Below are positions 21,861-35,300 of a DNA stretch of 64,000 nt, in pieces. Below the pieces are notes generated by a model, which worked only from the letters and a program-made list of their open reading frames with translations, was not told where the DNA came from and did not search any database. The translations under genes were made by a program, and so were the position numbers. How positions within the stretch are numbered: position 1 is the stretch's first letter; every line of letters starts with the position of its first letter. Source of the stretch: Thamnaconus septentrionalis (lineage: Eukaryota > Chordata > Actinopteri > Tetraodontiformes > Monacanthidae); contig CM020508.1 of NCBI GenBank assembly GCA_009823395.1, positions 9,241,515-9,305,514 of the forward strand, given 5' to 3'.

Positions 21861-22376
21861 TGGCAAAGTCGGTTTTCTTTACAAGAAGGAAATGAGATGA
21901 ATCAAATATGTGAAATCTTAATTGCTGTCAACAAAACATTTGCCTGTTTCAGCATATTATCAAAATTATTTAACTTTCTAATTAGTTTCCAATGCCACAG
22001 TCACACTGAAAATAAAAAGTAAAATGTCTTGAAAGGAAATAAATTTACTTCAAGATGCTGCAACTAAGATGAGAAAAGGAGGGTCTCTTCTGCAACCACC
22101 ATATTATACAAATGTTCATATTATACTTAATTTTTCATACAATTACATTTCACTTTCCAGCAGGGTTGTCTTAGTTCCTTGTGTTGGATCCCACAACTGT
22201 GGATTAAGATTTTTTTTAATTATTATTTAAAAAAATAAAATAAAATAAATTTAACCAGGAAAGAAAACAGCAGGCAGCTGAAGATTATTTTTATTTCACT
22301 CAGAAAAATGTCATGCTGCTCAAATCTTTTCATTATGAACAACATTTCCAAGCTTGTATCACCCTTTTTCCTGCCA

Positions 22377-22413
22377 TATTCTATTCCATTCTATTCTATT
22401 CTATTCTATTCTC
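22377..22413. repeat. (ATTCT)n microsatellite
   Basis: Six to seven ATTCT/ATTCC units. Confidence 0.9.
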
Positions 22414-23127
22414 TTCATTTAAACTTGAAAACGTTTTTAATTTTCTGACACAAAGTGTGAGACCAGTTATTTTGTGAATTCAATCTGGGGTTGGTTTTTT
22501 TTTCAAGGTAGATCAATGATAATTTTTTCTGTGTCTTTTTCTTTTTCTGACGATAACTCGAGACACATGTCGCCACAGAACTTCATCCTGCTCAGTGTTC
22601 CTGTTGCTGCTTGCCTGACCTATCGCCATATCTCTCCCTGATGTTGTGCTGTCTGTCCGCCTGCCTGCTACCTGCCTGGCTCTCCAGTGCCCTCTGCTGG
22701 TCCGAAGCTCTAAGCGACGGAACACGGTGGCAAGCAGGAGCACAGCCATCTTGGTGTGTGTGATTCACTTCCTGTCTGATGGGAAACTCTCGGACAGCAG
22801 GAATGTTGCAGAAAATGTTGCAGAAAATGTGGCAAAACGGTGACTCATCACAACGGGTGAGATTGTTGTTTTCTTTCCAATCTTCAAACTGGTGACAAGA
22901 AGTTAGCACACCCTTCTGCTGTTGTAGCTCTTCTGCTTCAAGGTTTGGTCCAGGTCGCTACAATTGCAGGGTCGTTTTTAATTTTAAATCTATCAGTGGT
23001 CTGGTCTCTCGGCTTGGTCGAAACTACCTGAAGTGTCTTTGAGTCGTGAAGGAGGCATCAACTGTTCCTTTGGTTTACATTTTAGTTTAGTTTAGCAAAC
23101 CAGCAGAGTTTGCATCGATTGATTTGA

Positions 23128-23167
23128 TGACAAGGAATCAAATGGTGAAACATTTGATTCCTTGTCA
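23128..23167. repeat. perfect 17-bp inverted repeat, 6-nt loop
   Basis: TGACAAGGAATCAAATG at 23128-23144 is exactly reverse-complemented at 23151-23167 around the loop GTGAAA. Pairing stops abruptly at both edges. Confidence 0.95.
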
Positions 23168-23750
23168 GGAGAAGCTGATGTGGCTTCACTGGCACGTGTC
23201 TTAGTACATAGATGGGCTGATGAAGAATAACAAATGAAGCAGGAAAGGCCTTCCAGTGACAAGTGCATCTGTCCCTCCATCTCTTCAAGCACACTGAGTA
23301 TCTCTGGCTGATTAGCAGTGACACAGCTCATAATTTATAGTCAAGAGCAACGCGGCTCCTGGCCGTGGAGTTAAAGTTAAAGAAATGCTTTTATTATTCC
23401 ACAGGCAGTTGTGAGGGGAACGCATTAGTTCAGTAGTTCACAAAGAAGCATCAAATGAGGAAGATTTTTTTTGAGAATTTTTTTTTGAAGTCTTGTTAGA
23501 GAAAATGGAATGCACTGGTGGAAAATGGATGCTTTGTTTTCTCAGCCTAATTCAAGCAGAGTTGTCAACGCTGACGGAGTGTGTGCCGCCTCGCCGGGTG
23601 AAAAATAGCCTTTATTTGCATTTTGGTTCTCTCCGGCAGAGCACACAGCCATTAGTGTGGCTCACAGCGATGGCTGGTTAAACAAGGAGACCTTCTTTAT
23701 TTAACGGATGAGACAAACGCATCAAATAGGTCCTATGTGGGAGACGCACA

Positions 23751-23751
<1 letters not shown>

Positions 23752-23791
<40 letters not shown>
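23752..23791. repeat. (CA)n microsatellite
   Basis: About 20 CA units. Confidence 0.95.
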
Positions 23792-23794
<3 letters not shown>

Positions 23795-24931
23795 AATAAG
23801 GAACAGCTATTTCTTACAGAGAAAACAAAAGAGAATCCCCTCAGTGAAACCAACAGGTCACTGAACATAGTGAAATGGCCCAGGCCGACTTTTACAGTGT
23901 CTCTTTGCTTTTGTTGCCAGAATGCAGCAGACATTTTTGACCACTGTCACAATGTAACCCTGGACACCATCATACTGGTAAAAAACAAAACACTGGCATG
24001 GAAATGTCCTTGTTTTGACCTTGAACCACTAGAGCCAAACTCCTCTGACTGGGCATTCTTGTTGATTTTGGCCAAAGTGATGAAGTCTACTGAGGACAGC
24101 TTTGATGGACATATTTAATTGAATCATATTAAAGCCTGACACTGTTAGACTATCTCATAATTAATTATCCAAACAAAACTTAAGGTGTAATTTATAAATC
24201 TGTGTGTCATGCGTTGGCAAAGTGAGTCTATTTTGGACCTTTTAATGTTTGGCAGCCATTAGAGAATGAGCAATAAATGAATAACTACTGACTGAGAGTG
24301 ACTCGCTAACACAGAATCTGTGTAAGCCTATCATCATTGTCGCAAAATAATCCAAAAATATTTCCTATTAAAGTACATGTCAAACTGGGAGTAGTAAAAT
24401 CCACCACAAGGGGGCAGACAAAGCCATTTATTTGCATGTCGTGCTGGACGTAATTTGTCATTCAACTGCATCCGGGTACTGTCTGTCTTATTTTGTATCG
24501 TCTCCCAAGTCAAAACTTTGAAAAAGAGGAAATAAAGTACACTTTGAGGCTGCAGGATGTGCACTCCAGATTATGCTGCTTTAACCAAGTGTGCTCTACT
24601 AATAAACTGGGCCAGTGAGATGTGTTTACCATGCAAACAGGCAACTGTGAACGCAGGCAGACAGCCTCTGCTGAGCTCAGCAGCCTGAGGTGGTCCAGTC
24701 TCCAGTTAAGTCCTGCTAATTGTGCTCCAGCCTCTGCAGCGTCTCTTAATCTTCCACTTTTTTTGGAGTCATTTTGCCTGGCTCGTTATTAACTCTTTTA
24801 AATCCCTTGCAAGCATTCTCACTGTGGGTCCAACTCCCACTGACAGGACTAACATGTTTGGATGTTTGCTTTTCCATCTGCTCAACTCCTCACCTCAGGC
24901 ATTGCAGATGTGTGTGCGTGCGTGCGTGCGC

Positions 24932-24933
<2 letters not shown>

Positions 24934-25003
<70 letters not shown>
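24934..25003. repeat. (TG)n microsatellite
   Basis: About 35 TG units, preceded by a short TGCG-type run. Confidence 0.95.
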
Positions 25004-25006
<3 letters not shown>

Positions 25007-25879
25007 AGGAAGGTTAACTTCTAGACAAAACTGAGCAGTCTGTGTTTGTCCGAGGGGCTTTCGTGGGGGAACTGAAGTGCATGAAGGGATGATGAGATCA
25101 GTGCCACACACGGTCCTCAGCTGCGGGCACATTCTCGCTGTATTGTTCAGACCATGTGACTGGGTTTAGTTTCGGGTAATGGGGTCAGATGTTGTTTGAT
25201 CCTTTTGATTTCGTGCCACTTTGTCTCTGTTTTGGCCTCACAAAGCTGTCTGTGTCCTCATAACTGGAAATGATGGACTGTGGAAGGAAGTGAAGAGGTT
25301 CATACTTAATTGCCCTTTCTCCATTCAATTCAGCTAATGCAAGAAGAGAGAAGGGACTGTTATTGTCATTACAAAGACACAATAACAGAAATGGCGCAAA
25401 AACGATACCGTAAAAATTAACTCCTTCTTTCTTTTGATCTCTTGTTTGTGCTAAAATGCACAATACTCAAAGAAATAAGCAGCCCCCTATGATGTAACCA
25501 AGGGCACCGTTGCCTCTGCCACTCCTGCCATGTTCTTGTGCCTCTCCAAACATTTGGCAAAGATAACCAAGTTTTATCAGGGAGTGACAAATGGACTGGT
25601 GTTGGGGAAGCCGTGCAAAGTGGCCTAAACAGAAAAGTTTTCCGCACCGCCGTGAACAAAAAACAAACATCTGGAAAATGCATATGACTCGTTTTAATTT
25701 TTAGAATAAAACACTTGAATTTACATAAGGGATAGAAATGCATCGGTGGAGGGGGAGAGAGCCACTGCGCCAAGAGTTGGTAGGAGGAACTGCTGGGATC
25801 AGATATCCAGGGAAGAACCAGAGGAGGAAGTTGGGAGGAGGGATCTGTGTGTGTGTTGTGTGTGTACACACACACACTA

Positions 25880-26240
25880 CACACAAACTCGCGCGCAGAG
25901 TCCTACTCGGCGCTGTGAAACGCTCAGCTGCGCGCGAACGGACGCAGAGCTCGAGCGCTCTTCTTCGGCGACTTTTTCCCAAAAACTTTTGTCAGACAGC
26001 CTCGCGGCTGCACCGCCAAGCCAAACCCCCGGGTAACAGCGCAGGCAGCGCCGCGATCCCGGAAGGAGCCCATTTTTTTTCTTTTTTTTTTTTTGCTCTC
26101 TGTCTCTCGCGGGTTTACCTGTTTATTCGACTCGCGTGCCACTCGAACGAGCTCCAATGGAGTCGCGCGGTCGCGTCCCCAGAGCGGCTGCTGATCTCTG
26201 CTGAACCGTGACGAATCTGACGCGGCCGAGCTGAAAGAAG
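25880..26240 (+). promoter_or_regulatory. plpp2: plpp2 promoter / 5' UTR region
   Basis: A CpG-rich island begins near 25.89 kb (runs such as CGCGCGCAG and GCTGCGCGCGAACGGACG) and continues into exon 1. No TATA box is evident. The transcription start is not identifiable. An upstream ORF lies at 26157-26204. Confidence 0.5.
26157..26204 (+). other. upstream ORF in plpp2 5' leader
   Basis: ATG GAG TCG starts a 15-codon frame ending TGA at 26202-26204, 36 nt before the main ATG. It has G at +4 but no purine at -3, so initiation should be leaky. It is translated only if transcription starts upstream of it. Confidence 0.4.
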
Positions 26241-26301
26241 ATGAAGGTGTCGCGGAGGAAGAAGCTGTACGTGGCGATGGACGTGCTGTGCGTTATCATC
26301 G
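26241..26301 (+). CDS. plpp2: plpp2 coding exon 1
   Basis: It encodes [20 protein letters not shown] plus one base (phase 1), then the donor GTAAGT. The start has A at -3. The basic start followed by the first membrane helix matches human PLPP2. Confidence 0.92.
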
Positions 26302-29300
26302 GTAAGTTGCGGCCACTCACCGACCAACACACAGCAGTTTTGTGCAGGGGAGAAATGCGCCGATGTCCCCGACAGATGCGCTCCTTTTTGCGGTGTTGTC
26401 AGCGCTCCTGTCACTCTTCCTGTTGGACCGCTGCCTGCGATACTGGGAATGCCGCTAAATGGATAGATGGAGGCGGTGTTTGTTTTCACGTGCTGCAAAA
26501 ATGTTCCTAACCGGTTCCAAAAACTATCAGGATGCTTGCAGAATCTAAATCCGTCTTTTGAGAGCCGAACGCGTGAACGGGGAGCGACTTTGCAGCCTGC
26601 AGCCCGCCGGTTTGTTTATCTGTGACATTGTCCAGGCTTCAGATGTGACGCCAATCTGCGCCACACCGAAGGGAAATGGCATTCTGATCCTCAGCAGAAG
26701 CGCAGCTGTCGACTTGCACTCGCAGGGAAAGAAAAAAAAAGTTTCAGGAAGCTCAGTGTTTGTTTATGGAAATTTAATCGCGTGTGTGCCCTCCCCATTT
26801 ATTCCCCATTTTTCTCCAGTGTTTTGTCTGCCAGGAATCTTCTCAGGAATGTCCCCACATCCCCTGCGCTCTGCACTTCTCAAGGCATTTCACCCACCTT
26901 CCTTTTTACACATTATTGTTTTTTCCTACAGACTTCGGCCTCGAGATTAGATTTCTGCTTCACATCCCCCGGGAACTTAATGTCGTCGGTGATGTTTTTG
27001 AATAAATACATCCGTTTGAAGGCTTACTGGTGCATGATGTCTTTGGCAGATACAAAAGTTCCAGTTTTGTTACGAGAGCAGAAATTAAGCAAAATTCGCA
27101 ATGTCAAGCTGTCCTTGCCTGTTGGTGAAGTTGCTAGAAACAAGAAAAGTTGGCACTTGTTCGACTGACTCATTTTTTTCAGTGCATTTGCCAAAACTTA
27201 CAGTTCTGAAGAATACCTTTGTGAAGTTGCAAAGCGACTAATGTGCCTCACTGGCGCCTCTCCATGGTTTGCCACAGCATCCCCTGCCTTGTTTTTGTTC
27301 ATGTGAAGGGCCCAGCAAAGCATCAGTTTGAGCAGGAAGATGAAATCAAGAAGAGGAGGCTTTAAACAAAGGGCTAAATATGCCATTTTCTGGAAATCAA
27401 TACAGTGACTGAATAATTAATTACCCAGTGCTACTTCCAACTTGACAAAGTATTAATCTGTCACTAATAAACAACTGACATAATTCAAAATGACCATAAA
27501 ATAAAAGTTACTGACATATTTTGTTTAGGCCTCGAAATAAAGGTACACAGTTGATCCTCCCTTTAGAATAGACAACATACCACAACAGAGGTAACCTTTT
27601 TATTGATCCCCTTGCAAATATTTGTGTCTCTTCATTGCACCATCCTACTGGTAGTTAACCTTAGGCCCCCACTGGTGGTGATAGCGGTGGAGACAGGCAG
27701 TAGCCACTTTCCCCACCAATATCTCTTGCTGGTCTGGAGATTCGAACCAACAAACCTCCGGTCACAACCTCCAACCTCCAGGCCGCCACTGTCCACAGTA
27801 AGTGGGGCTCTAATATGATGATGGTGTGCCTGCCGGTGGCAGCGGACAGATGTGAAACCTCTTTGCAGCCTTCAGTTTCCACCGTGTGTCCGATCAGCAT
27901 CCGTGACACGGGGCTGCTCTCTCGCTGCCTGCTCAGGCTGCATGTTTATCCCTTGTTTTGTCAGTCATGACAGCCGATGGGAGCTGGACAAGGACCAGAA
28001 CAGGCCCAACGGCTGCGGGAACATCCGCAGACAGCCGCGCTCGGTAAGCCCGTCCATTTTGCTGTCACAAGGCTGGGATTAACGTCTGGGCCGGGTGGGT
28101 CCGTCACTCGCTCGGTCCGTCGCTTGGTCGGTCATGGCCGGTCAGGTCTGGGTTGCCGCCGCCCACCCTTCTGCCTCGCCCTTCCCCTTTTACCACCCAC
28201 GTCAGCCACCCAAATAATGGGCGAGCGAAGCCAAAGCTTACTTGGGGTTTCCCCGGCCATGTAATATCACACAGGGCTCAGCTTGTAATTACGCTGGCCA
28301 TTAGCCTGGGTGGAAACCGCGTTTTCAGTTTGGTGCTGTCTGCAACCTTGGACTATTTACATTTCTCAGCGCAATCTCTTGGTTTTGTCCTCTTATTATC
28401 TCGCCGCGCTTCCAGTCCTTTTCGCATTCTTGCTCATGACTCAAGATGTTATTCTCTACTTGGGCGAATGTGCGTGCGCGTGTGTCTCCAAGTCCCAAAT
28501 AAAGCAGGATTTACAACAATAGAGAGACTTTCATGACCAGAGTAACTAAAAACCTTTAAAGAGCTGTTATTTCAGATGTCTGGCTGCCTGGAGCTATTAG
28601 ATGGATTATTACTGAAAACTCTGTTATAATATCAGCAAAGGTTTAAACATAGAAACCTGATCAACAACCCATGAGGCGTGGAAAAGTGGGTTATGTCAAA
28701 CCTGTTCCATTCCCATGTAAAGTTGGCCTAATTATACAAACGCATGGACAAACAAACACAATGTTGTGGCATTGGTTTGTTTGCTGTGTGCCACTCCCAA
28801 GTTATTTCATTCTGCTGATACTTGAGATTTAGCAAATTATTCCTCCAACTTTTATAAATTAAATAAAACATTTTAAATAAGACAAATTAAATAAGACATT
28901 TATCCTATTAAATAAGACTAAATCCTAACTTACAAGTTGATATATGTGTGTATATATATAGAGAGAGATGTGTGTATGTATATGTGTATATATATATATG
29001 GATGTATATTTATATATTTATATATATGTACATTGATACATATACAGATATATGTTTATATATTTGTTAATTCTAAGCTGTTTTGTTTGCGTTCGCAAAC
29101 TTTGGGGCTCTTCCTGCACACAGACATGGTTGCCGTGGCTTCCCCAGGGAAACACGAGACTTCTCACGACGTCGTGGTGAGATAAAACGAACCTCCCTTG
29201 TTGGGAATTGCTTTCCTCAGGAGACCCCTGTCATGGAAACTGAAGCCCTTTCAACAAACAGGCTCGTCAGTCTGGGATTGCGATCCCACTCTGTTTTCTC

Positions 29301-32300
29301 ATCTTTATCTCGCTGCGTTGGCACCGTGATTTTCGGGAAACATCAGAACATTTCACTCTCATGACTGGGCCGTCCCATGGCCTTTAAAGACTTGGACAGC
29401 TGCCCTCACATTCGCTCACACTCTCCATTGAAAAAAAGCTGAATTGATTCTTGTGTTTAAAAGTACAGTTTGTACAGTAATTACAACCAATCGCTTGTAT
29501 GAGAGATAGATTATGCAATACATCACCCGATGGCATTTTCCTTGCTGACAACGTCCTCTGCACTCAAAGGTGATGGATGTTTTGTTTAGAATTTTTTGTA
29601 AAGTTTTTTTAATTCCCACTTTCAGCTACAGATGATTAAAGTCTACAGTGTGTTTATGCAGCGACAGAAGCGCATGTAAAACGTAGGTTGAATGGCGTAA
29701 CATAGACACACGTATGAGTCATACATTTTATTGTGTTGTGCTCACTTTATTGGCCTTAGCGCTGCTTGCACTTGGGGGTGTGTCGCCATAATTCCTGGGA
29801 GAGGAAAGGGGCGTGTCCATCACCTGTTTTCATAGTTGCATAAGGGAGAACCAACTACATCAATGAGCTGATATTATTTGCATTGAAGACTGGAAGTACC
29901 TGTTTTTAAAAAAGAACTATCTTCTGAAGTCCAATCATTAAAATTGGATGTTTATTTATGTTTCTAAGTAAAGAAAGTGTACCTTTTGACTGAGACTTGG
30001 AGAAAATCCACTTCAAACAGACTTTAGACAACAGGTAAACAACATGGCTCTTCCTGGTTATATTTAGTGGTGATGAGCAGGTATGGAAGAGTGTAATGAC
30101 AGAACTTTCTAAGACACTCTCTCTCTCTCTCGATAGTTTCCCTCTTCAGCTCCTGCAGACCTTGATGGTTTCAGTGTAAACCGGTCTCCCGCACGCCTTT
30201 GATCCCCACCAGAAACCTCAGACTCTTTGATAGCCCGCCCAGATTTAGCCTCCCTTCCTCCCTCCCTCTCGTCCACCCACCAACCCACCTACCCACCCGC
30301 CGCCGGAGACCATCTCGTCTCCTTCTGCACCGCTTGCAGCTCAGCATGCGTGAGCGATGCGCGGAGCCAAAACAGCCAGATTAAGAGTGAAGAATGGGGC
30401 CCAGCGCGGCAGGATTTGGTGTGACCGGTGAAGTTGGGCGTTCCTCGCGTGAATTAGAATTCCAGAGGCCAACGGCGGCAGAGGTTGTAGGCTCAGCACA
30501 TACCTTCCACATTAGTCAGTCCAGCTTGGGGTGAGACAGTCAGAAAGAGGGAGGGTTCACTCATGTGTATGTGTTGGTTGTATTTTTTTTTTTAACTCTA
30601 ATTTTTAGAATAAAAAAAATTCTCTTGAAGGACTTAAAAATTGCCCGTACTTATCCATGAAAGAGCTTTGGAGCTTATAGGCCTGATGCTGTCACCTCAA
30701 CAAAGCAATGTTTAAACATGAAGAAAGAAAAGGGAGAGGGAGGCCTGAAGAGGTGTTGGGAGGAGATGCAAGCTGCAGGCCTAGTTAGAGGGGTGAATAA
30801 AGAGGAGTCAAACTGTACATGAGGTTCGGACTGTTAGTGTTAATGTGGAAAGGGAAGAGATATTTCAGCAGGAAGAGTAGTAGATGTTACGGAAGAGGAG
30901 GTGGAGGGATCCTTTTTTTTTTTTTTTTTTTTTTTGCTGTGTGAATGTCCTTCACACTGTGCATCTGAGATGTTACACAGAGAATCATACACTCAAGCTG
31001 TGACCCTGGAAACTTTTAGACAGGCCACTGCAAGGGCATGAGAACACACACGCCGTAGGATGACTTTGTGTGTTTTAACTAGGGATGTCAACGATTAATT
31101 GATTATCGATTCATTATCGATTAAGAATTTAATCGATTAAATTAAATTAGTCACAAATAATTGAAATTTTTTTTTACACGGGTAGTTAATATCATTATAA
31201 CAATGTAGTGGCAGGAAAGAGCAATTCACTTGTAGATACTGTGATGGTCATAATATACCTAGAACAAGTTACTTTTAAACAACTTTTTTTTTTTAAAAAA
31301 AGTCAGAGGATAAATGTTGAGAGTGTTTTTACTGTTCTCTAATGTAAAAATTAGTCACATTGGACACTCAACAATATTTAAGGGTTAAATAATGTGTTCC
31401 TTATACATTTTTGATTGTGAAATGTAGGTTCTCAGGAAAAATGGCTGCTTATCAATTAATCATTAATTGATCGATAAGCTCAATCAACTCACGATTAATC
31501 AATTAATCAATAATTTGCGTCCCTAGTTTTAACCTAATGGGATTGTTCACCCTAAATTGGCATTTTATCCAAACACTAGGAGTCAATAGAAGTTAGTGTG
31601 GTGACATTCTGGAGCATCACTGAAGGACGGTATCCACTCTTTGACAACACAACAATAGAGCGGAGGTTTATTGCAGACGTTCATTATATGAACTCCTGAC
31701 TGGGAGGCTACAGTGGATATTTTTGGTGAAAAAGATGACAGTCAAAATTGCTGTTTCAAGATGAATCCAGACTATTGGATGACACTAACAGTATGTTTGT
31801 TCACCCTTGAGTACCTGGCCACACAGTAGGTTTTTCCTGCTTCGGCAGCGGATGGAGTCTCTCCGTCTGTGAAACTCCAGAATGGTTACGTGGATTAGAG
31901 AGCGTCGCTTGAGCCTCCGTACGTCCACATAGTTTCCAGTAGAAAATTGGTTGGAATGCTGATTTTTTTTTGGGAGGGGGATGAACTATCGCCTTTCAGA
32001 GCGGGGCATAATTGTTCCTGCATGTGGTTCTGCAGGTGCAGTGGGTCACCTCGGAGAAGTCTGGCCAAGTAGGTGCGAGCTGCGCTCAGACTGCTTCCAG
32101 ATGAATGTGGCATTTTCAGCTCGGGCTTCACACTGCAAACAAACAACTGTGGAGACAGAAAGACGAACTGGGGTCAAACCACCGGACGCAGAGCGACACA
32201 GAGGGACAGGATGTGACATGTCGGGCCCTGGCGTGCGACTGTGGTCCTAGTGGTACTACGTAATTGCACATTCGCCCCGCTAAATAAAGCGACAGGCCCC

Positions 32301-35300
32301 GTTGAGACGTCTTCATTCGCAGCAGAGAGAAGGTCTTGTGGGAGGACACTGTGATTAAGAGGGTGACAGGCAGGACGGTGGGGCGGTGGAGGGTTGAGCG
32401 AACGGTTTCAAACTGGCAAGGGAGGAGGGAAAATAAAATAAAACAAAGCAGTAAGTGTGGTAGTGGCGGTGGAAGGCATGACGGAGAGAGGCTGTAGATT
32501 CCCTTTAACACTGACAGCTTTGTCCGTCCCTGAGTATTAATCATCGCTTCCATGACTCTCCTTAAAGTGCATCCACTGACAACTACGCGCCTCTCCACGA
32601 CGCTAATGTCCAACGTTTCAGCCGGAGCCGTCGCAGAGGTGCCGAGCTGAACGAATGCCACTTTGTGGCCAGGTAAATGAGAAGCCTTGGAGGTTCCCAA
32701 AATAGCATCAAAGCCTCTGAGAAAATGAGCCTTTCCCTAATTTGAGTCGTGCATCCTGTGACTTCAAACAGGCTTCTGTTTCCAGTCGGAGTTCCCAGCT
32801 GCCAGTTGATCTACATTCCGAAGCGGCAGCCCCTCCCTTTCCTTTACTCCACCTTTGGAAACAGGTGTCTGTAAAGAGACTTGTGTCCTGAAAAATCACC
32901 TCCAGCTCACGAGCAAAACTGCCACCGCCGCCGCACTTCGCTCTTTGCACGGAGGCCTGTCAAGCGGCTTTATATTCGCGTCTTGCGGTCGCCAATATCA
33001 ACCGCAGAGGTGCGGCTAATAAGTCACACATTGGGATGTGCCAGTTTTTTTTTTTTTCTTCCACCGGTGACAGGCCAGACGCTCAACATCATTTAGTTCA
33101 GTTGCATGCGGACGTGTGATTTATGAGCAACAGGTGTCACTTGAATTAGGGCCCCATTTATGCAGACAGAAATGAAAAATCATTCTTTTTACGAGCAAAG
33201 GGGAGTTGGGGCCGCGGGAGGGGCAGGAGGTGGGGGGTTACGAGTCAACGTGCCATGACTTCACTCCGCCCACAAAATGTTTGGCAAAAAAATCTGAGTT
33301 TGGTCAGGGGCGACATCCAAAGGCAGAGAGAACTTGTAAAAAACACATGACTTAGCAGGGGAATATAAAGAGTCAGCTCATTTTCAAGGCAAGGCCGTCG
33401 AGGCCCATGCAAATGTAATGAATGGCTCTCTGGCCCGCGAGGTGGGTGACGCTAATTTATTTCATTAGTGGTGGCAACTGCGCTCTGAAGCGCCGTTTCA
33501 TTTCCTCGCAGCTCCCCCGGTGATGAATGGAGCGGCTCGGCAAAGTGTTGAAAAGCTCCATAAAACACTTGGAAGCGACGACGCCGCATGATGTAGAAAT
33601 AACGACGTCCCCCTCAGCACTGTCCTGGTATTGACTGCACTCTCTGAGTAAATAAACAGCCTTAAGGCCAGTCGCACGCAAACCTGTAAGAATTTGGCGT
33701 GTCGCAACCCGGGCAAAGACACTTTTGTTGGATTCATGACGCCACTCCACCGGGAAGATGTGGTATCAGCAAGAGTGATATTTGTAGTGGAAAAAGAGTG
33801 ATTGTCTTCATGGGATTCTTGTACATCAGTCCTCTAACCCAAAACGGGTGTCCGAATGGCACACACAGAGGTCCAAAACGTTCTTGGTGTCTGGTGAGAA
33901 GTTGCCGGCCAAGAGCAGGTGTTGTCCATCTGCTGCTGTTCACAAGGACACGGTACAAAGTACGCAAAATAAACTGTTTGTTAGTCTGATTCCAGGAAGA
34001 AGCCGAATCAATCAGAACTGTGTCGAACGTCACTCCTTTGGTTCTGTTCAAACAGCTGCACCTTTTTATAGCTCAGTACTTTGAGTTTTACTGCTTTAGT
34101 CTAACCCTAACAAAAATTTTGATGGACTCGCCCTTTATTTACTGTTAAACAAACAGACATGAGGTTCCACGATGAAACTGGATTGGAGAGCTTTGAAGGT
34201 TTGTGGTGCGAAGCGGAGACCTCCCTGCATCTGAACTCAGCCTTTGTCACTGATGTGTGACGAGGGCATCCTGCAGTCTACCGTTCCACTGGAAGAAAGG
34301 AATTTTTTTCCTCCGACATCTGTGCGATTAATTATTTAGGCCTGTGTTTAATTGAAAGCATAAGTGTGTTTCCACAGCGATTAGGCAGACCATTACCGTG
34401 TACCAGCTCTGCCTGGATCCCAAACCATCCACCAGGTTTCAGCAGCTCTTTCGGTCCCTCATCAGTCCGTCTCGCTGGGCGACCTCCTGGGACCCTGTCA
34501 GCTGCAGACGTTAAATGAAAGAATGGGAGGGGTCCCCTGCTCATTTACACTGGAATGCAATACTATTGGTGAAAGCACTTTGCAGCCGTGTGTTTTCTCA
34601 CATCTGTTTTTCTTGCATTTGTTATGGGACCATATGGAATTCCCAAGTCCCAAGTCTGCCCATTATGGATGGATAGTGGCAGTGGGTATCAGGGTGTAAA
34701 GACATTCCTCACCGGGGCTGCAACTCCTGTGTATTTTCATCTGGCAGCCGCTCAAATGAAACATGTCACGTCAAGAATAATGATGAATGGCTGTCACGAC
34801 CTTTCATATTCTTTTCAGAGTGTATGGAAGAAAAAAAATCTTTAATGTGTAGTGATGGGAGGTGGACCTGAAGCGTTAGAGGTCCCAAACTGTGCAAAAT
34901 TCATTTTACAGTATTTATAAAAACAATGAAATAGTTTCGAGTCTGCCAGTGAAATGAGAAAATTCCCTCTCTTGCTTTTGCTCACCCCAAATTTGACATA
35001 TAAGTTGACGTTGTTATTGTTGTTACTTATGTCATTTATTGTTGGTGTGTGTGTTGTGTCCGTTTGTTGTCTGAGATGCGCAATGTATTGTCAGTGAAGG
35101 CAAATCTCCCTACGGGACAAATAAAAAATCAAAATCAAATCAAAGGTTGTGGGTTCAATTCCAGGCCTGGGACCTTGTGTGTGGAGTTTGCATGTTGTCC
35201 TTGCTCCTGCAGAAAAACATGCATGTGAGGTGAATTGGAAGCTCTAAATTGTCCGTAGGTGTGTATGTGAGTTTGAATGGTTGTTTGTCTCTATGTGGCC

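Larger units (their letters stand above)
21861..25700. other. mier2-plpp2 intergenic stretch
   Basis: No supported exon. It holds an (ATTCT)n array, a perfect 17-bp hairpin and two long CA/TG microsatellites, listed separately. The rest shows nothing I recognise. Confidence 0.6.
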
